NCBI RefSeq assembly: GCF_017876115.1
Contig: NZ_JAGINO010000002.1
Span: 186,001 to 250,000, forward strand
DNA length: 64,000 nucleotides
Direction: 5' to 3'
Source of the DNA: Azospirillum picis
GTDB lineage: Bacteria > Pseudomonadota > Alphaproteobacteria > Azospirillales > Azospirillaceae
The position numbers were made by a program, and so were the translations under genes. Position 1 is the stretch's first letter; each line of letters begins with the position of its first letter. The notes beneath the pieces were generated by a model. It did not search any database and was not told the origin of the DNA. It was given only the letters and a program-made list of their open reading frames with translations. Positions 19,390 to 29,734 of the stretch are shown piece by piece.

Positions 19390-20385
19390 ATGGCCACCCC
19401 CCCTCCCTCCGGCGAATTCGGCCGCATCTCCCGTTACTTCAAACCGCTGGCCGCCGGCTTCGCCGGCGCACGGGGGTTGCGCGACGATGCCGCGGTGTTC
19501 GGGCTGCCCGAGGGGCAGGAGCTGGTGGTCACCACCGACGCAATGGTCGCGGGGGTTCATTTCTTCCCCGACGACCGGCCGGAGGATATTGCGGCCAAGT
19601 TGCTGCGCTGCAACCTGTCCGATCTCGCCGCCATGGGGGCGGAGCCGCTGGCATACACGCTGGCGACCGCCTTGCCCCGCGACCTTCCGGAGGCTTGGCT
19701 GGGGGCTTTCGTCCGCGGGCTGGCCGGCGACCAGGAACGGTTCGGCATAGGGCTCGCCGGTGGCGATTCGGTGTCCACATCCGGCCCGATCACCCTGTCG
19801 GTCACCGCCTTCGGTCTGGTTCCGGCCGGCCGGGCGCTGCCGCGATGGGGCGGGCAGCCGGGTGACAGGGTTTTCGTCACCGGGACGATCGGCGACGCGG
19901 CGCTGGGTCTGGAGATCGCCTATGGCCGTCTCGACATGCCGGACGCTGCGGCCCGTGACCATCTGCTGCGCCGGCTGCGCCGCCCCGACCCCCGCACCGG
20001 TCTCGGACCTCGGCTGATCGGGCTCGCGACGGGAGCGCTCGACGTGTCCGACGGGCTGGTCGCCGACCTCGGCCATCTCTGCGAGGAGTCGGGCTGTGCC
20101 GCCCTGCTGTACGGCGATGCCGTGCCGCTGTCGGAGGCCGCGGTCGGCGCCATCGACGGCGATGCGGCGCGGCTGGCCCTGGCGATCACCGGCGGCGACG
20201 ATTATGAACTGCTCTTCTGTGCGCCATCGTCGGCCACGGAAACCCTCGCGTCGCTAGCGGCCGACAGCGGGGTATCCATCACGCAGATCGGCGAGCTGGT
20301 GCCGGGGCGGGCCGGCACGGTGACGGTGCTGGACGCTGCCGGCGCTCCGCTGCCGCTCGCCCGCCGGGGGTGGGATCACTTCTGA
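19390..20385 (+). CDS. thiL: Thiamine-monophosphate kinase
   Basis: A 331-residue kinase that makes thiamine diphosphate from thiamine monophosphate. It belongs to the PurM/ThiL fold: EFGRISRYFKPLA at the N-terminus, the DDAAVF and TTDAMVAGVHFF metal/ATP segments, NLSDLAAMGAEPL, and the later ALDVSDGLVADLGHL and GGDDYELLF motifs are all present. The start at 19390 gives the normal N-terminus; the frame extends upstream into repeat-like sequence. Confidence 0.95.
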   Translation: MATPPPSGEFGRISRYFKPLAAGFAGARGLRDDAAVFGLPEGQELVVTTDAMVAGVHFFPDDRPEDIAAKLLRCNLSDLAAMGAEPLAYTLATALPRDLPEAWLGAFVRGLAGDQERFGIGLAGGDSVSTSGPITLSVTAFGLVPAGRALPRWGGQPGDRVFVTGTIGDAALGLEIAYGRLDMPDAAARDHLLRRLRRPDPRTGLGPRLIGLATGALDVSDGLVADLGHLCEESGCAALLYGDAVPLSEAAVGAIDGDAARLALAITGGDDYELLFCAPSSATETLASLAADSGVSITQIGELVPGRAGTVTVLDAAGAPLPLARRGWDHF

Positions 20386-20498
20386 GCACCTGCTTCCGGG
20401 CAGGGTTTCCGGGGCCGCCGGATCGCCGGCTTAAGACAATGGAAAGCCCATACGGCGCAGGGTGCCGCGGCATTCCGGTTTCCTGAAGGTGTGGTGCG

Positions 20499-20954
20499 GT
20501 GGTCAAGGCCCTGATCGTGCTCGTGCTGGGCGTCCTGCTTCTGGGCGGCGCCGGCTTCGGCGGCTGGTTCGTCTACCAGAAGTATTTCGTCGCCCACCAG
20601 GACGAGCCGAAGAAGGTGGAGCCGCCGCCCAAACCACCGACATCCTTCGTCCGTCTGGCGCCGCTGGTTGTGCCGATGATCGGGCCGTCGCGAGTCGAGC
20701 AATTCGTGACGGTGGTGGTGGCGGTGGAGGTGGTGCAGGAGAAGCAGCCGATGGTCCAGGCCAACCAACCCCGCCTGACCGATGCCTTCCTGACGGCGAT
20801 CTACGGCGGGATCGGCGACAAGTCGATCCTCTCCGGCCCGCTCGTCAACATTCCCGCCCTGAAGGACAAGCTGATCGAAGCCGCCGGCAAGATCGTCGGC
20901 AAGGATGCCGTCCAGGACGTGCTGGTTCAGGCGGTTACGCAGCGTAATCTCTGA
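20499..20954 (+). CDS. FliL-like membrane-anchored protein
   Basis: A 151-residue protein with one N-terminal membrane helix (residues 1-25), a short proline-rich linker ([12 protein letters not shown]) and a periplasmic domain. The domain layout, with a long strand after [10 protein letters not shown] and a C-terminal helix ending [15 protein letters not shown], recalls the FliL family, which supports the flagellar motor. No flagellar gene is adjacent, so this is probably a FliL-fold relative and not FliL itself. A paralogue is at 28819-29250. The start is GTG at 20499. Confidence 0.55.
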   Translation: MVKALIVLVLGVLLLGGAGFGGWFVYQKYFVAHQDEPKKVEPPPKPPTSFVRLAPLVVPMIGPSRVEQFVTVVVAVEVVQEKQPMVQANQPRLTDAFLTAIYGGIGDKSILSGPLVNIPALKDKLIEAAGKIVGKDAVQDVLVQAVTQRNL

Positions 20955-21210
20955 CCGCTCCCACAGGCACACGCAACCGGTTCCCATTGCGCAGTGCAAC
21001 AATCCCGGAGGTACCGACAAAGGTCAGGTGTGCCCCCGGCCATTTCGCCGCGCGACCCACGTCCCGGCGGCGGTTGCAAAGGCGCGCCAGCGGGCGCATG
21101 CTTTTCCCGGCAATACTTGCGCCCGACTTCTCCCCCATTCGCTTTGCATTTGGCACGGCCTGGGAGACGCCTTTCATGGGCGCGACCTGGAAAATGAATC
21201 GGGGGATGCG

Positions 21211-23313
21211 ATGGCTTTAGCGTTCATCGTCATCATCGCCGCCGGCCTGCTTGCGCTGGCGTACGGTTTTTACACAAGCAGACAAGTGATGGCCGCATCG
21301 CCGGGATCGGAGCGGATGCAGGCGATCGCGGCCGCGGTGCAGGAGGGCGCGCGCGCCTACCTGAACCGCCAATACACCACCATAGCCATAGCCGGCGCCG
21401 TGCTCCTGGTGATCCTGTGGGCGACGTTGGGCTTCGCCGTGGCGCTCGGCTTCCTGATCGGCGCGGTGCTCTCCGGCTCGGCGGGCTACATCGGCATGAA
21501 CGTGTCGGTGCGCGCCAACGTCCGCACCGCGGAAGCGGCAACGCGCGGACTGGCGCCGGCGCTGGACATCGCCTTCAAATCGGGCGCCATCACCGGCATG
21601 CTGGTGGTCGGGCTCGGCCTGCTCGGCGTCGGCGTCTATTTCGCCCTGCTGACCATGGTCTACCACATCAACGATCCGGTCGAGGTGCGCAAGGTGCTGG
21701 AGGCGCTGGTGGCCCTCAGCTTCGGCGCCTCGCTGATCTCGATCTTCGCCCGGCTGGGCGGCGGCATCTTCACCAAGGGCGCCGACGTCGGCGCCGACCT
21801 CGTGGGCAAGGTGGAGGCCGGCATCCCGGAGGACGACCCGCGCAATCCGGCGGTCATCGCCGACAATGTCGGCGACAACGTCGGCGACTGTGCCGGAATG
21901 GCCGCCGACCTGTTCGAGACCTACGCCGTCACCATCGTCGCCACCATGCTGCTGGCGGCGATTTTCTTTTCGGGCGGCGTGTTGCGGCTGATGCTGGTCT
22001 ATCCGCTGCTGATCGGTGCGGTGTGCATCCTCGCCTCGGTCGCCGGAACCTATGCGGTGACGCTCGGACCGGACGGCGCCATCATGAAGGCGCTCTACAA
22101 GGGGCTTCTGGCGGCAGCCGGGCTATCGCTGGTGCTGATCCTGATCGTCACCGCCGTGCTGTTCGGATTCACCCGTGCGATCCCGATGGCGGGCGCCGGC
22201 ACGATCACCGGGCTGAACCTGTTCGTCTCGGCGCTGGTCGGGCTGGGCGTCACCGGCCTTCTGGTGTGGATCACCGAATTCTACACTTCGACCGCCTTCC
22301 GGCCGGTGCGCAGCGTCGCCAAGGCGTCGGAGACCGGCCACGGCACCAACGTCATCCAGGGGCTGGCGGTCTCGATGGAATCGACCGCCCTGCCGGTGAT
22401 CGTCATCTGTGCCGGCATCCTGATCGCCCACGGCCAGGCCGGTGTCTTCGGGATCGGAATCGCCGCCACCACCATGCTGGCGCTGGCCGGCATGGTGGTG
22501 GCGCTCGACGCCTATGGCCCGGTGACCGACAACGCCGGCGGCATCGCCGAGATGTCGGAGATGCCGGCTGAAATCCGCGTCACCACCGACGCGCTGGACG
22601 CGGTCGGCAACACCACCAAGGCGGTGACCAAGGGCTATGCCATCGGCTCCGCCGGCCTTGCCGCACTGGTGCTGTTCGCCGCCTATGTCCAAGACCTCGG
22701 CCATTACTTCCCGAATGTTCCGGTGGAGTTCCGGCTCAACGACCCCTATGTCGTCGTCGGCCTGCTGGTGGGCGGCCTGCTGCCCTACCTGTTCGGCGCC
22801 ATGGGCATGACGGCGGTCGGACGCGCCGCCGGTTCCGTGGTGGTGGAGGTCCGGCGCCAGTTCCGCGAGATCGCCGGCATCATGGAAGGCACCGCCAAGC
22901 CGGACTACGGCCGCGCCGTCGACATGCTGACCAAGGCCGCGATCAAGGAGATGGTGATCCCGTCGCTGCTGCCGGTGCTGGCGCCGGTGGTTCTTTATCT
23001 GGTCATCGCCGCCATCGGCGGGCAGGCGGCCGGTTTCGCCTCGCTGGGCGCCATGCTGCTGGGCACCATCGTCACCGGAATATTCGTCGCCATTTCGATG
23101 ACGTCCGGCGGCGGCGCCTGGGACAACGCCAAGAAATTCATCGAGGAAGGCAACCACGGCGGCAAGGGCTCCGACGCCCACAAGGCGGCGGTGACCGGCG
23201 ACACCGTCGGCGATCCCTACAAGGACACCGCCGGCCCGGCGGTGAACCCGATGATCAAGATCACCAACATCGTGGCGATCCTGCTGCTGGCGATCCTGGC
23301 GCAGGCCGGCTGA
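21211..23313 (+). CDS. hppA: K+-independent membrane H+-pyrophosphatase
   Basis: A 700-residue integral membrane pump that couples pyrophosphate hydrolysis to proton export. About 16 hydrophobic segments are seen. The substrate site includes [18 protein letters not shown] and [19 protein letters not shown]; a second acidic cluster is [18 protein letters not shown]. The sequence [10 protein letters not shown] has Lys at the position that distinguishes K+-independent enzymes from K+-dependent ones, which have Ala. The start at 21211 follows GGGGGATGCG. It stands as its own unit with 256 bases upstream. Confidence 0.97.
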   Translation: MALAFIVIIAAGLLALAYGFYTSRQVMAASPGSERMQAIAAAVQEGARAYLNRQYTTIAIAGAVLLVILWATLGFAVALGFLIGAVLSGSAGYIGMNVSVRANVRTAEAATRGLAPALDIAFKSGAITGMLVVGLGLLGVGVYFALLTMVYHINDPVEVRKVLEALVALSFGASLISIFARLGGGIFTKGADVGADLVGKVEAGIPEDDPRNPAVIADNVGDNVGDCAGMAADLFETYAVTIVATMLLAAIFFSGGVLRLMLVYPLLIGAVCILASVAGTYAVTLGPDGAIMKALYKGLLAAAGLSLVLILIVTAVLFGFTRAIPMAGAGTITGLNLFVSALVGLGVTGLLVWITEFYTSTAFRPVRSVAKASETGHGTNVIQGLAVSMESTALPVIVICAGILIAHGQAGVFGIGIAATTMLALAGMVVALDAYGPVTDNAGGIAEMSEMPAEIRVTTDALDAVGNTTKAVTKGYAIGSAGLAALVLFAAYVQDLGHYFPNVPVEFRLNDPYVVVGLLVGGLLPYLFGAMGMTAVGRAAGSVVVEVRRQFREIAGIMEGTAKPDYGRAVDMLTKAAIKEMVIPSLLPVLAPVVLYLVIAAIGGQAAGFASLGAMLLGTIVTGIFVAISMTSGGGAWDNAKKFIEEGNHGGKGSDAHKAAVTGDTVGDPYKDTAGPAVNPMIKITNIVAILLLAILAQAG

Positions 23314-23336
23314 GGGCCGGCAATCACTGCCGTGCC

Positions 23337-23391
23337 GGCTCTCCTTCTCCCTGGTTCCCGGCTTCGCCGGTGACCGGGGAGAAGGAGAGCC
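23337..23391. repeat. Large GC-rich hairpin between hppA and nrdR
   Basis: A 15-base arm (23337-23351) pairs perfectly with 23377-23391, and an inner CCGGC-TTC-GCCGG hairpin fills the loop. It lies between the convergent hppA and nrdR genes and may end both transcripts, but no T run follows, so it could equally be a dispersed intergenic repeat. Confidence 0.6.
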
Positions 23392-23409
23392 TCACAGCCT
23401 CCGGCCCGT

Positions 23410-23877
23410 TCAGACCTCGGGCGTCGCCTCGGGCGCCAACTGGCCGACGAACTCGTTGAAGTCGGACGCTTCGCGGAAGTCCTTGTAGACGGAGGCGTAG
23501 CGGATGTAGGCGACCTGATCGAGCGTCTGCAGCGCCTCCATGATCTTCTCGCCGATCTGCTTCGACGGGATCTCGCTGTCGCCGGATGATTCCAACTGGC
23601 GGACGAGGCTGTTGACCACCCGGTCGATCCGGTCGATGTCGATCGGCCGCTTGCGCAGCGCGATCCTCATCGACCGCAGCAGCTTCTCGCGGTCGAAGGG
23701 TTCGCGGTGGCCGTTGCTCTTCACGACGGTCAGCTCGCGCAATTGCACACGCTCGAAGGTCGTGAAGCGGGCACTGCAACTGGGACAGAAGCGCCGCCGG
23801 CGGATCGCCGAATTGTCTTCCGTCGGTCGCGAGTCCTTGACCTGTGTGTCCTCGTTTCCGCAGAACGGGCAGCGCAT
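23410..23877 (-). CDS. nrdR: Transcriptional repressor NrdR
   Basis: A 155-residue regulator of ribonucleotide reductase genes. The zinc ribbon is [18 protein letters not shown] with the second knuckle [13 protein letters not shown]; an ATP-cone follows ([19 protein letters not shown] onward), which senses dATP. The start at 23877 places MRCPFCG at the N-terminus, as in all family members. It lies 19 bases after glyA on the same strand, so glyA-nrdR is likely one transcript. Confidence 0.96.
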   Translation of the reverse strand: MRCPFCGNEDTQVKDSRPTEDNSAIRRRRFCPSCSARFTTFERVQLRELTVVKSNGHREPFDREKLLRSMRIALRKRPIDIDRIDRVVNSLVRQLESSGDSEIPSKQIGEKIMEALQTLDQVAYIRYASVYKDFREASDFNEFVGQLAPEATPEV

Positions 23878-23896
23878 CTGTCGTTTCCCCGGATGC

Positions 23897-25198
<1,302 letters not shown>

Positions 25199-25373
25199 GG
25201 CGGTGGGCTCCTCATCGAATACGCGAAACGATCCGGACCAGACGAACGGAAGGCTTCAGGCAGGGGTCATCAGACACAATTGTCCGGGCGCTGTCGCGTC
25301 CCGGCCGCGGGCCCGAGGGCCAAATTCATGCAGCCGCATAGCGCGCCGCAAAGGGTATCGCGCGGTTGCGCGG

Positions 25374-25811
25374 TCAACCCATCTTGGCGATGCGGCGGCT
25401 GTGGCGTTCGCCGCCTTCGAACTCCGTCTTCAGGAACACGTCGACGCAATCCTTCGCGATCTCCGCACCGATGATGCGGGCGCCGAGCGCGATCACGTTG
25501 GCGTCGTTGTGCTCGCGCGACAGGCGGGCGGTGGTGACGTCGTGGACCAGCGCCGCGCGGATGCCGGGATGCCGGTTGGCGGCAATGCTGATGCCGATGC
25601 CGCTGCCGCAGACCAGCACGCCGCGCTCGGCGCGCCCGTCGGTGACGGCGGCGGCGAGGGCGGCGGCGAAGTCCGGATAATCCACCGACGACGGACCATC
25701 GGTGCCGAGGTCGAGGACGCTGAAACCGGCGCCCTCCAGTTGCCGGGCGATCTGAGCCTTCAGCTCATATCCGGCGTGGTCGGAGGCGAGGGCTACGGTG
25801 CGGACGGTCAT
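25374..25811 (-). CDS. rpiB: Ribose-5-phosphate isomerase B
   Basis: A 145-residue isomerase of the RpiB/LacAB type that interconverts ribose 5-phosphate and ribulose 5-phosphate. The N-terminus VALASDHAGYELK and the active-site motif GVLVCGSGIGISIAANRHP, with the catalytic cysteine, are clear. The HD pair (ALVHDVTTARLSREHNDANV) is also present. The start at 25811 gives the conserved N-terminus. rpiB next to glyA is a conserved order; 175 bases separate them. Confidence 0.94.
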   Translation of the reverse strand: MTVRTVALASDHAGYELKAQIARQLEGAGFSVLDLGTDGPSSVDYPDFAAALAAAVTDGRAERGVLVCGSGIGISIAANRHPGIRAALVHDVTTARLSREHNDANVIALGARIIGAEIAKDCVDVFLKTEFEGGERHSRRIAKMG

Positions 25812-26358
25812 GGCGGTGAAAACTCCGGTGCGTGCCAATCGGTGTCGTGATCTCGCGGTCGACCCGCAAGGCAACGAAAGACGCCCGCACCCTACCAGAT
25901 GTCGATGCGAACCGCCACTGCCACACCATGACGTGGATGCATGGCAAGAATCGGAAGGCCCGGCGGCCTTCGGAGGTCCGCCCGGCGCCTCGCGTCCATC
26001 GACGCCCATTGCAACCCGGCGCCACACCAACCCGGGAAAGTTCCGGGGCGAATTTCACCTCTTCGTTGTCCCGGGAGAAGGAAGGGAGATAACCGATTCG
26101 TTATAGGGGGGTAGAAAGCGTCAATTGCCGCGCGTGACTCGGCGGAAAATTCAAAGCCCTTGCCTACTACACAGCCCTTAAAGCAGGGGCGGAGCCACAA
26201 CCGGGTCGCGGTTTTCAGCGAATGCTGATTTACGCAGCGCTGCTTTGTTCTGAACGGCAAAAGCAACTATTTTGACGCTTGCGGAAATTATATTGACACC
26301 CAAATCACGGTATGCAACTTGGTTGCTACGGACAAATGAAAGACCAGGACACAGTGCA
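25812..26358. other. AT-richer intergenic region rpiB/mucR
   Basis: A 547-base gap between divergent genes. The right part (about 26100-26350) is notably richer in A and T than the rest of the window and contains TTGACG (26272) and TTGACA (26293) as possible -35 elements, without a convincing -10. MucR/Ros proteins bind AT-rich targets and often control their own gene, so autoregulation is a reasonable inference. No coding frame or RNA gene was recognised. Confidence 0.45.
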
Positions 26359-26802
26359 ATGAGCGACCAGCTTCGCGCCGATGTGCCGGACAATGCGCTG
26401 CTGCGGATGACCGCCGACATCGTATCGGCGTATGTCAGCAAGAACGTGTTGCCTGCTCAGCAAATCCCCGACGTGATCAATACCGTCTACTCGTCATTGA
26501 CCGGCCTGAATGGTCAGCCGAGGGAGGTTGCGGCGGAACCGCTGAAGCCGGCCGTTCCGATTCGCAAGTCGGTCACGCCTGAATACATCGTCTGCCTGGA
26601 AGACGGAAAGAAATTGAAGATGCTGAAACGGCATCTTCGCAGCACCTACAACATGTCGCCCGACGAATACCGTACACGCTGGGGACTTCCGCCCGACTAT
26701 CCGATGGTCGCGCCGAACTATGCCGCTCAGCGTTCCGAGTTTGCCAAGCGCATCGGCCTCGGCCGCAGCTCCGGCCGCCAGACCCGCCGCAAGACCGGTT
26801 AA
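26359..26802 (+). CDS. MucR/Ros-family zinc-finger regulator
   Basis: A 147-residue regulator of the Ros/MucR family. The N-terminal part (ADIVSAYVSKNVLPAQQIP) is the oligomerisation domain, and the C-terminal finger domain ends in PEYIVCLEDGKKLKMLKRHL and NMSPDEYRTRWGLPPDYP. In Ros the zinc ligands are Cys79, Cys82, His92 and His97; in this protein the matching residues are Cys79, Asp82, His92 and Tyr97. Family members control exopolysaccharide, motility and surface traits in alphaproteobacteria. The start at 26359 gives the family N-terminus. It is monocistronic. Confidence 0.9.
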   Translation: MSDQLRADVPDNALLRMTADIVSAYVSKNVLPAQQIPDVINTVYSSLTGLNGQPREVAAEPLKPAVPIRKSVTPEYIVCLEDGKKLKMLKRHLRSTYNMSPDEYRTRWGLPPDYPMVAPNYAAQRSEFAKRIGLGRSSGRQTRRKTG

Positions 26803-26827
26803 TTCCTCAGTCCGTCCGTATGCAACG

Positions 26828-26854
26828 CGGGCCGCTCCTGTTTAAGGCGGCCCG
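26828..26854. repeat. Hairpin after mucR
   Basis: CGGGCCGC (26828-26835) and GCGGCCCG (26847-26854) form an 8-bp stem with an 11-base loop, 26 bases after the mucR stop. It could be its terminator, but no T run follows. The stretch from here to 27006 contains no recognisable gene. Confidence 0.4.
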
Positions 26855-27006
26855 TGTGCGTGTCATGTGCGCGTGCGCTCCGCACATTTGAAGTCTGTTT
26901 GGTTGAATTCGCGAAACGGCCTCCGCGGCACCGGGTCCGGAACGGGTGCGGCGGCGATCCTTACGCGCCGCTTCCCCGCCCGTCAGGCGCCTGCCGGACC
27001 CGGCTG

Positions 27007-27459
27007 TCAGTTGCAGCCCTTGCGCCCCGACAGGCGGCAGTTGAACCGGTCGACGTTACGGCCGAGTTCTTTTCCGGTCGCCACATTCTCATCGTTGAGG
27101 CAGGTCAGGTAGGCCATCGTCTTGTCGACGTATTCCTTTACCTCGCCCTGACAGGACGACATCTTGTCGGCGCTGACGAAGGTGCCGGGATCGTCCATGC
27201 ACACCGGCGCCCCGGGCTTCAGGCAGATCGCGGCCGGCGTCGTCGGTTGCGGCACCGTGTTCCCCGGCATGGTGCCGGCTCCGGAACCGCTGCCCGAGCC
27301 GCTGCCCGATCGGCCGTTGGCCGCCGGCACGGCATGGCCGGGGGTTCCGGACTGCGCGGTCGGGGACGCGGCCCAGGACGATGGGGATGCCGCCACCAGG
27401 GTGGTGGCCCACAGTGCCGCCGTCAGGGCTGCGCGCAGGAAAGCCGTCACACGAACCAT
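27007..27459 (-). CDS. Exported Gly/Ser-linker hypothetical protein
   Basis: A 150-residue protein of unknown function. The N-terminus is a signal peptide (VRVTAFLRAALTAALWATT through SSWAA). A low-complexity linker of alternating Gly and Ser (RSGSGSGSGSG) follows, and the mature C-terminal part has six or so cysteines (AICLKPGAPVCMDDP, MSSCQGEVKEYVDK, YLTCLNDEN, FNCRLSGRKGC) that could form disulfides in the periplasm. The last two thirds, with VKEYVDKTMAYLTCL, look like a small helical domain. Confidence 0.6.
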   Translation of the reverse strand: MVRVTAFLRAALTAALWATTLVAASPSSWAASPTAQSGTPGHAVPAANGRSGSGSGSGSGAGTMPGNTVPQPTTPAAICLKPGAPVCMDDPGTFVSADKMSSCQGEVKEYVDKTMAYLTCLNDENVATGKELGRNVDRFNCRLSGRKGCN

Positions 27460-27574
27460 CGCCTCGATCCTCTGGGGTTTGTTCCTCGCCCTCGGGCGGC
27501 CAGCCGGGCCGCCATCCGGGGGCTGACTTTATGCGCCATTCGTTCAGCGAAGCGCGCTTCTACAAGCGTTAAGC

Positions 27575-27754
27575 CGCCTGCGCCAGTGCCATCGGGCAGG
27601 CATAGGTCTACTGTCTGGCCCGAGCGGTTCGCTCTACGACCGGCGGTGCGACTGAAGGTCGTGCCTGCCGGCGTGGGCATGCCGGCGCTCACCATCAGCA
27701 AAAGCCAGACTTCCATGCGCGCCGCCCGGTCCTGTCCGGCGGCGCGTTTTTCTT
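27575..27754 (+). ncRNA. Candidate structured small RNA ending in a strong terminator
   Basis: In a gap with no plus-strand gene, GGCAGGCA (27595-27602) can pair with TGCCTGCC (27662-27669). Inside are a GAGCG-GTT-CGCTC hairpin and further GC-rich pairings; next comes a GCCGGC hairpin (27668-27687) that would compete with the first stem. A 9-bp terminator stem (27718-27726 with 27738-27746) and TTTTTCTT follow. A terminator without a gene suggests a small RNA. No known RNA family was recognised, the 5' end is a guess, and the hairpin could instead serve a read-through transcript. Confidence 0.35.
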
Positions 27755-27797
27755 CGCCCCGCCTGCGCCGCGTACCGCTGACGGCACAATGCGCGCG

Positions 27798-28022
27798 TCA
27801 GCGCCGCCCGCCGCCGGGAGTCCCCTGCCCCGGACCGGATTTGCTCTGGACGAACCTCAGCTTGTTGATGGCCGTGCGCTTCAGCAATTCCATGCTGCCC
27901 GTCGCCGGTCCGGCCACCGACACCTCGACGCCGGTCTTGGCGTCGATGGCGACCACCTTCAGGTAGCTTCCGACACGGTGGAACTCGAACAGGACTTCAT
28001 CGCCCCCGCCTGTCTGGGCCAT
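27798..28022 (-). CDS. Small conserved protein (DUF6898-like)
   Basis: A 74-residue protein. The core EVLFEFHRVGSYLKVVAIDA followed by TGVEVSVAGPATG and KRTAINKLRFVQ resembles a small family of alphaproteobacterial proteins (DUF6898); function unknown. The start at 28022 follows GAGGAGACGG on the minus strand, which favours it over a longer frame to 28214. The Gly/Pro-rich tail (SGPGQGTPGGGRR) is probably disordered. Divergent from the YciE-like gene. Confidence 0.65.
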   Translation of the reverse strand: MAQTGGGDEVLFEFHRVGSYLKVVAIDAKTGVEVSVAGPATGSMELLKRTAINKLRFVQSKSGPGQGTPGGGRR

Positions 28023-28164
28023 CTGCTCCGTCTCCTCCTGTTTCCCAAAGGTCAGTACCAATCGTTGGAGGCTGCAACAACGCCCTCCCCTGCCGTGTTG
28101 TCGAGGCTGCCGGGTCGCAAGCCGGTGCCCGGCACCATCGAACAGCGAGGAAGGAACCGCCACC

Positions 28165-28677
28165 ATGGCCGCCAAGACGATGCAGGATCTGCTGATCGAG
28201 GATCTTCGCGACATCTACCATGCCGAGAAGCAGATCGCGAAGGCCCTGCCCAAACTGGCGCGGGCTGCGCATTCCGAACAACTCCGAAAGGCGTTCGAAC
28301 TTCATGTCGAGCAGACCAACGGCCAGATCGAGCGCCTGCAGCAGGTCTTCGACGAATTGGACACCCGCGCCCGCGGCAAGCATTGCGATGCGATGGAGGG
28401 GCTGATCAGCGAAGCGCAGGAAATTCTGGAAATGGGCCTCGCCCCCGAGGTGCAGGACGCCGCCCTGATCGCCGCCGCCCAGAAGGTCGAGCATTACGAG
28501 ATTGCCAGCTACGGCACGCTCCATGCCTACGCCACCGCCTGCGGCCTCGACAAGGTCGCCAAGCTCCTGGAGGAAACCCTCTCCGAGGAGAAGGACACCG
28601 ATACCCTGCTGAACAAGCTCGCGATCGGCGACGTCAACAAGAAGGCGCTCGCCGCCGGCGGCCGCAAGGCCGCCTGA
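28165..28677 (+). CDS. Ferritin-like DUF892 (YciE/YciF) protein
   Basis: A 170-residue four-helix protein. DLLIEDLRDIYHAEKQIAKA at the N-terminus and the repeated EHYEIASYGTLHAYA segment are family features; the Glu/His pairs fit a ferritin-like diiron site. YciE/YciF proteins are stress-induced in enterobacteria, but their biochemical role is not established. It starts a plus-strand series of accessory genes (to 30224) with no operon evidence beyond orientation. Confidence 0.9.
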   Translation: MAAKTMQDLLIEDLRDIYHAEKQIAKALPKLARAAHSEQLRKAFELHVEQTNGQIERLQQVFDELDTRARGKHCDAMEGLISEAQEILEMGLAPEVQDAALIAAAQKVEHYEIASYGTLHAYATACGLDKVAKLLEETLSEEKDTDTLLNKLAIGDVNKKALAAGGRKAA

Positions 28678-28818
28678 CGGGGTGGCCGGCGCCCAAGGCA
28701 TCCAGGCGCCGGCCGTGACCTCTGCGCCGCCGGCCGCTTCGGCGGCCCGGCGGCAGTTGAAACACCCGCGTCGGACCGGTAGGATTTGCGTCCCGCCGGT
28801 CCTTCGTGGTGTTCCGTC

Positions 28819-29250
28819 ATGCGCGGCCAGCCGTCCGCTCCGCTTCTTGCCGTCCTCTTCGCGCTGTTCACGATCCTGGCCGCATCCGCCGGGCCGGCCC
28901 TGGCGGCTGAAGGCGGTCCCGGGGGGCCGCCGCCATCGGTGCGGATCAAGCCGCTGATGGTCCCGGTGGTGAACGGCAACCGTATCGAGAAATACACGCA
29001 GATCGAGGTCAATCTCGAGATCGCCGACGCACTGCGGCTCGGCGAGGTGCAGCTCAGCATTCCGCGCCTGCAGGACGCCATCCTGACCGCCATCTACAAA
29101 GGCATCGAGGAGGGATGGATCGTCCGCGGGAACATTGCCAACGTTCCCGCCCTGCGCCGCCGCATCGATGAGTCGGTCGTCGCGATGTTCGGCAAGGATG
29201 TCGTCAGCCGTATCCTGATCACACCTGTCGCGCGCCAGTCGTCGCTGTAG
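28819..29250 (+). CDS. Exported FliL-like paralogue
   Basis: A 143-residue protein with a signal peptide (residues 1-31, ending GPALAAEGG). The mature domain shares its layout with the protein at 20499-20954: IKPLMVPVVNGNRIEKY matches [32 protein letters not shown] matches [15 protein letters not shown], and NVPALRRRIDESVVAMFGKD matches [20 protein letters not shown]. One is anchored by a membrane helix, this one looks cleaved and periplasmic. The role is unknown. The start at 28819 places the signal peptide at the N-terminus. Confidence 0.6.
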   Translation: MRGQPSAPLLAVLFALFTILAASAGPALAAEGGPGGPPPSVRIKPLMVPVVNGNRIEKYTQIEVNLEIADALRLGEVQLSIPRLQDAILTAIYKGIEEGWIVRGNIANVPALRRRIDESVVAMFGKDVVSRILITPVARQSSL

Positions 29251-29317
29251 CAGCAGCCTGCCGGCTCCGGCCGGCCCTTGGAATTCGCCGGGAAAATTCG
29301 CCAGGAAAGTAACCGCC

Positions 29318-29734
29318 ATGGCCGTCGTTTACGTCGCGCGCAGCGCCGCCTTGACCAAGTGGGCATCCGACGTCGGGCAGGGGAAGCACATCTTCAAGCT
29401 CGGTGTCGCCGAGGACGAGGCCGCCGCAAAAGCGGCCATCGCCACCGGCTGGGGCGGGGAGAACGACTGGAAGCTGGTGCAGTCCAAGACGATCGACGGC
29501 CAGGGCCTTGACGAGGACGAGGCCCTGGCGAGGCTCGGCCGCCGCGAGAAAGTCATCGACCCCACCTACTACCCGCGTCTGAAGGGAACGCCCGGTGTGT
29601 TCCGCATCGCGCTCGCCAATGTCCAGAACAGCCTGCTGGTCGCCAAGGCGATGACCGCGGACGAGCCGCTGACCGAGATCAAGGTCAAGCCGAAGGACAT
29701 CGCCGACTACATGATCCGCAATGCCATCGCCTGA
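29318..29734 (+). CDS. Conserved hypothetical protein (138 aa)
   Basis: No family recognised. The protein has no signal peptide or membrane helix. It begins MAVVYVARSAALTKWASDVG, contains Trp-rich GWGGENDWKLVQSKTIDG, and ends with an LTEIKVKPKDIADYMI segment. The composition is that of a small soluble alpha/beta protein. GGAAAG lies before the ATG. Its last 14 bases overlap the start of the ElaA-like gene, so the two are probably translated from one message. Confidence 0.65.
   Translation: MAVVYVARSAALTKWASDVGQGKHIFKLGVAEDEAAAKAAIATGWGGENDWKLVQSKTIDGQGLDEDEALARLGRREKVIDPTYYPRLKGTPGVFRIALANVQNSLLVAKAMTADEPLTEIKVKPKDIADYMIRNAIA

Noticed and set aside
26272..26316. TTGACG and TTGACA followed by TATGCA as a mucR promoter
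   Set aside because: Spacing between the hexamers is far from 17 bases in each combination, so I did not call a promoter.
27536..27572. A tiny plus-strand frame of about a dozen codons before the putative small RNA
   Set aside because: Too short to support and no ribosome binding site; could be chance.
27447..27716. An 89-codon minus-strand frame upstream of the exported Gly/Ser protein
   Set aside because: It overlaps the start of the better supported gene, its N-terminus is not a convincing signal peptide, and no ribosome binding site stands out.
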